Positions 6,932 through 8,508 of a stretch of DNA of 8,508 nucleotides are shown here, in pieces; the stretch's first letter is position 1, and each line of letters starts with the position of its first letter. The DNA comes from Pedosphaera sp. GTDB lineage: Bacteria > Verrucomicrobiota > Verrucomicrobiae > Limisphaerales > Pedosphaeraceae. A program made the position numbers and the translations under genes. The stretch spans positions 1-8,508 of the forward strand of contig JAQGPB010000293.1 in assembly GCA_028293265.1 (NCBI GenBank), in the 5' to 3' direction. The notes below the pieces were generated by a model. The model was given only the letters and a program-made list of their open reading frames with translations. It had not been told where the DNA came from and did no database searches.

Positions 6932-7234
6932 TTAGCTGGGGTGGCTGGAAAGGGTTTGCGGAACCAGGAAAATGATGGCACCGCCGCGCAATTCACGCGC
7001 GGTGAGTTTCAGGTTGGCGTAGCGGATGATGAGTTCGTGCAGTGAAATCCGCGCAATTTGCGCCGCGCGAAAAGTGCCGAGCACTTCCGTGGCGATTTCT
7101 TCGGCGAATTCCTCCGGGAACGCCTGCGGCAGGGTCGAGGCCAGCACGCGGCCGTCCTTGTCCACGGTGAAGCTGCCGCGGGGCAGCGGCATCAGCAGCG
7201 AGGCCGGCTTGGCAAACAAGTTCAGGATTCCCAT
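6932..7234 (-). CDS. Roadblock/LC7-like small protein
   Basis: A 100-residue protein with the pattern of the Roadblock/LC7 fold: GSFTVDKDGRVLASTLP (about 20-36) as paired beta-strands, a helix FAEEIATEVLGTFRAAQ, then ISLHELIIRYANLKLTARELRGGAIIFLVP (about 63-92), where the strand-strand-helix end of the domain is expected. In bacteria such proteins dimerise and include MglB, the GTPase-activating partner of the Ras-like GTPase MglA. The start ATG at 7234-7232 lies inside the end of the response regulator gene (13-base overlap), giving MGILNLFAKP; a longer frame from 7303 lies wholly within that gene and is not preferred. Overlap implies translational coupling. Fold assignment is by eye from the pattern and is moderate; no GTPase gene is in the window. 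Confidence 0.7.
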   Translation of the reverse strand: MGILNLFAKPASLLMPLPRGSFTVDKDGRVLASTLPQAFPEEFAEEIATEVLGTFRAAQIARISLHELIIRYANLKLTARELRGGAIIFLVPQTLSSHPS

Positions 7235-8280
7235 AATGCGAGGACTTTTTTCATTGATTCCTGGAGCTGTGCGGCGGTCATGGCGTGTTCCCAGCCGACG
7301 CAAAAATCTTCCGTTTCATTGGGCGCGAGCGCCACATTGCTGTGCGGGCCCAGGCCGTCCAGTTGTTGCAAGGGCCCAGCCTTCAGGCGTTCGCCCAATG
7401 CGCGAAACTGTTCGAGCGTTTTGCGGCTCCAGTCGGCCACCGGCACCGGATTCTCCAGCCCGCGGGATTCGAATGCAGGTTCTGTGCCCGGTTTCAAAAC
7501 GAGGACAAATTCAACGCCTTGAAACCGGGAAAGCGCCGCCAGCCGGGAAAAAGGTTCGCCTTCGGTCGCTTGGCTGCCATTTATTTGACCCTGGGCTTCG
7601 TCCTGCGCCTGCGCCGTTTCGAGCAACAACCCTTGATAAGAATTGAAAATGCTTCGCGCGCGGTCCGGGTCGGCGGGAAGGGATTCAAAATTTCCCGCCT
7701 TCCAGGAAAGAATGCGATGGAACGCAGCTTCGGCCGCCAGTTCGTCCGTGGCGGCGTCAATCACCTCGCCCGCCTGGATCCAGATCCGGCCGGTGAGCGG
7801 ACCGTTCGTGATCTTGAGCACTATGGAGTTTTGCGAAAGGCATTCCAACTGGATGAGGTCCACAAGGCTCTTGCTTTGCACGCCGCGGAATCCGCTTTCG
7901 GCTTCACGGCCCAGGAGCGACTCGATGCAGTCCAGAAATTGCCTGGTTTCCTCGGACGATCCCGGTTTTTGCCAGAACAAATCCACGCCCAAGCCGTACA
8001 CCCGCGAACGAAATTGCTCGTCCCTCACGGAAGTCAGCACCACGGTGCGCAGTTCGGGAAATTTCCGCCGCACGATGGAGAGCACCTGCAATCCATCCAT
8101 CTTGGGCATGTTCAAATCGCAAACCATGAGGGTGAAAGGCTCGGCCTCCAGCATGGCGATGGCGCGCGCCCCGGTGGTGGAGGTGAAAATCTCCGGGCGG
8201 CTCGGCAATTGCGCCAGAATCTCCCGATATACATCGAGCAGATCCTTGTCGTCATCCACCAGCAGGATTTTCGGGCGCAT
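7222..8280 (-). CDS. Response regulator: REC - PATAN (DUF4388) - roadblock-like C-terminal domain
   Basis: A 352-residue cytoplasmic signalling protein. Receiver domain about 1-122: acidic Asp9-Asp10-Asp11 in ILLVDDDKD, phospho-acceptor Asp55 in VCDLNMPKMDG, Thr83 in VLTSVRD and Lys105 in WQKP, so all residues for phosphorylation are present. About 131-222 (FRGVQSKSLVDLIQLECLSQ, then LTGRIWIQAGEVIDAATDEL, EAAFHRILSWKAGNFE) matches the PATAN/DUF4388 domain known from cyanobacterial PatA-type regulators. After a Gln/Ala-rich linker (223-245), residues about 246-350 (RLAALSRFQGVEFVLVLKPG ... HSNVALAPNETEDFCVGWEHA) have a roadblock-like strand-helix pattern. No DNA-binding domain is seen, so the output is probably protein-protein contact. 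The start ATG at 8280-8278 begins directly at the receiver with no Shine-Dalgarno site. First gene of an operon with the roadblock-like gene overlapping its end. REC and PATAN are secure; the C-terminal call is moderate. Confidence 0.88.
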   Translation of the reverse strand: MRPKILLVDDDKDLLDVYREILAQLPSRPEIFTSTTGARAIAMLEAEPFTLMVCDLNMPKMDGLQVLSIVRRKFPELRTVVLTSVRDEQFRSRVYGLGVDLFWQKPGSSEETRQFLDCIESLLGREAESGFRGVQSKSLVDLIQLECLSQNSIVLKITNGPLTGRIWIQAGEVIDAATDELAAEAAFHRILSWKAGNFESLPADPDRARSIFNSYQGLLLETAQAQDEAQGQINGSQATEGEPFSRLAALSRFQGVEFVLVLKPGTEPAFESRGLENPVPVADWSRKTLEQFRALGERLKAGPLQQLDGLGPHSNVALAPNETEDFCVGWEHAMTAAQLQESMKKVLALWES

Positions 8281-8508
8281 ATTGGATTTGGTCGTCGGTC
8301 AAATTATGTTGTTAATTGGTGCAACTCGCCGGGCTTTCATGATCACCGGCAACAAATAAGGGAGTCTTAGCAAGTCGCATTCCCAATTGCGGACTGTTGT
8401 TCTTTTTTCATTTTTCAACAACGGGTCAAGGAATGAGGGTGGTGTGGCCTGCCAGGATTCCCATCCGTCGGCATGCTTAAACAGGACACCTCGTCTCGTC
8501 ATGGGACA
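8281..8508. other. Region upstream of the response regulator, no convincing gene
   Basis: This should contain the promoter of the minus-strand operon. CATAAT lies on the minus strand near 8300 and matches five of six -10 positions, but no -35 is at the right distance. A minus-strand open frame of 67 codons (8502-8299) has no recognisable domain, and its C-terminal part looks like intergenic sequence. GTTGTT (8396-8401) and AACAAC (8417-8422) form a weak inverted repeat around a T-rich loop. Nothing further is supported. Confidence 0.4.

Noticed and set aside
7285..8370. 361-codon plus-strand open frame opposite the response regulator
   Set aside because: It is the antisense shadow of a gene with clear REC and PATAN domains; its own translation shows no family pattern.
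8396..8422. GTTGTT/AACAAC inverted repeat with T-rich loop
   Set aside because: The stem is only six weak pairs with a mismatch next to it; not convincing as a terminator or operator.
8299..8502. 67-codon minus-strand open frame upstream of the response regulator
   Set aside because: No ribosome site and no recognisable domain; the end reads into what should be the operon's promoter region. It may be a remnant, but nothing supports it.

Overview
The window looks like chromosomal DNA of a free-living, GC-rich Gram-negative bacterium. My best guess is Verrucomicrobiota (a Pedosphaera/Limisphaerales-like soil or freshwater lineage). This is inference from the style of several parts: a secreted PQQ-type sugar dehydrogenase-like propeller, a response regulator with a PATAN (DUF4388) domain, a prmC with a GTG start, few strong Shine-Dalgarno sites, and short hairpin repeats scattered between and even inside genes. 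No rRNA, tRNA, CRISPR array, transposase or phage gene was recognised.

Layout. (1) 1-598, minus: the N-terminal two thirds of prmC, which runs off the left edge and carries a repeat-derived insertion in its interdomain linker. (2) 599-1060: a gene-poor stretch with hairpin-type repeats and a decayed piece of a PAS sensor domain. (3) 1061-2490, plus: a possible 15-codon leader ORF, then a tightly coupled pair of an aldo/keto reductase and an NTF2/SnoaL-like protein. (4) 2635-5031, plus: a compact run of a secreted coiled-coil/LysM protein, a secreted PQQ-dependent sugar dehydrogenase-like beta-propeller and a small two-helix membrane protein. (5) 5072-5869, minus, convergent with the previous run: uppP, the undecaprenyl-diphosphatase of the cell-wall lipid carrier cycle. 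(6) 5944-6092: an inverted-repeat element. (7) 6102-8280, minus: an apparent operon, in transcription order a REC-PATAN-roadblock-like response regulator, a separate roadblock-like protein, a small helical protein and a four-helix membrane protein. (8) 8281-8508: upstream region with no convincing gene.

How the parts fit. prmC (release-factor methylation) and uppP are housekeeping genes. The LysM and PQQ-type proteins both carry export signals and probably act in the periplasm or envelope. The operon at 6102-8280 is the most interesting part. A phosphorylatable receiver is fused to PATAN and a roadblock-like domain and is followed at once by another small roadblock-like protein. Proteins of these kinds regulate Ras-like GTPases (MglA type) or act as scaffolds in other bacteria, but no GTPase is visible here. 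The other notable signal is the way short repeats have entered or surround genes: a 7-base tandem repeat and a hairpin inside prmC, and a larger element upstream of uppP that shares the same hairpin core.
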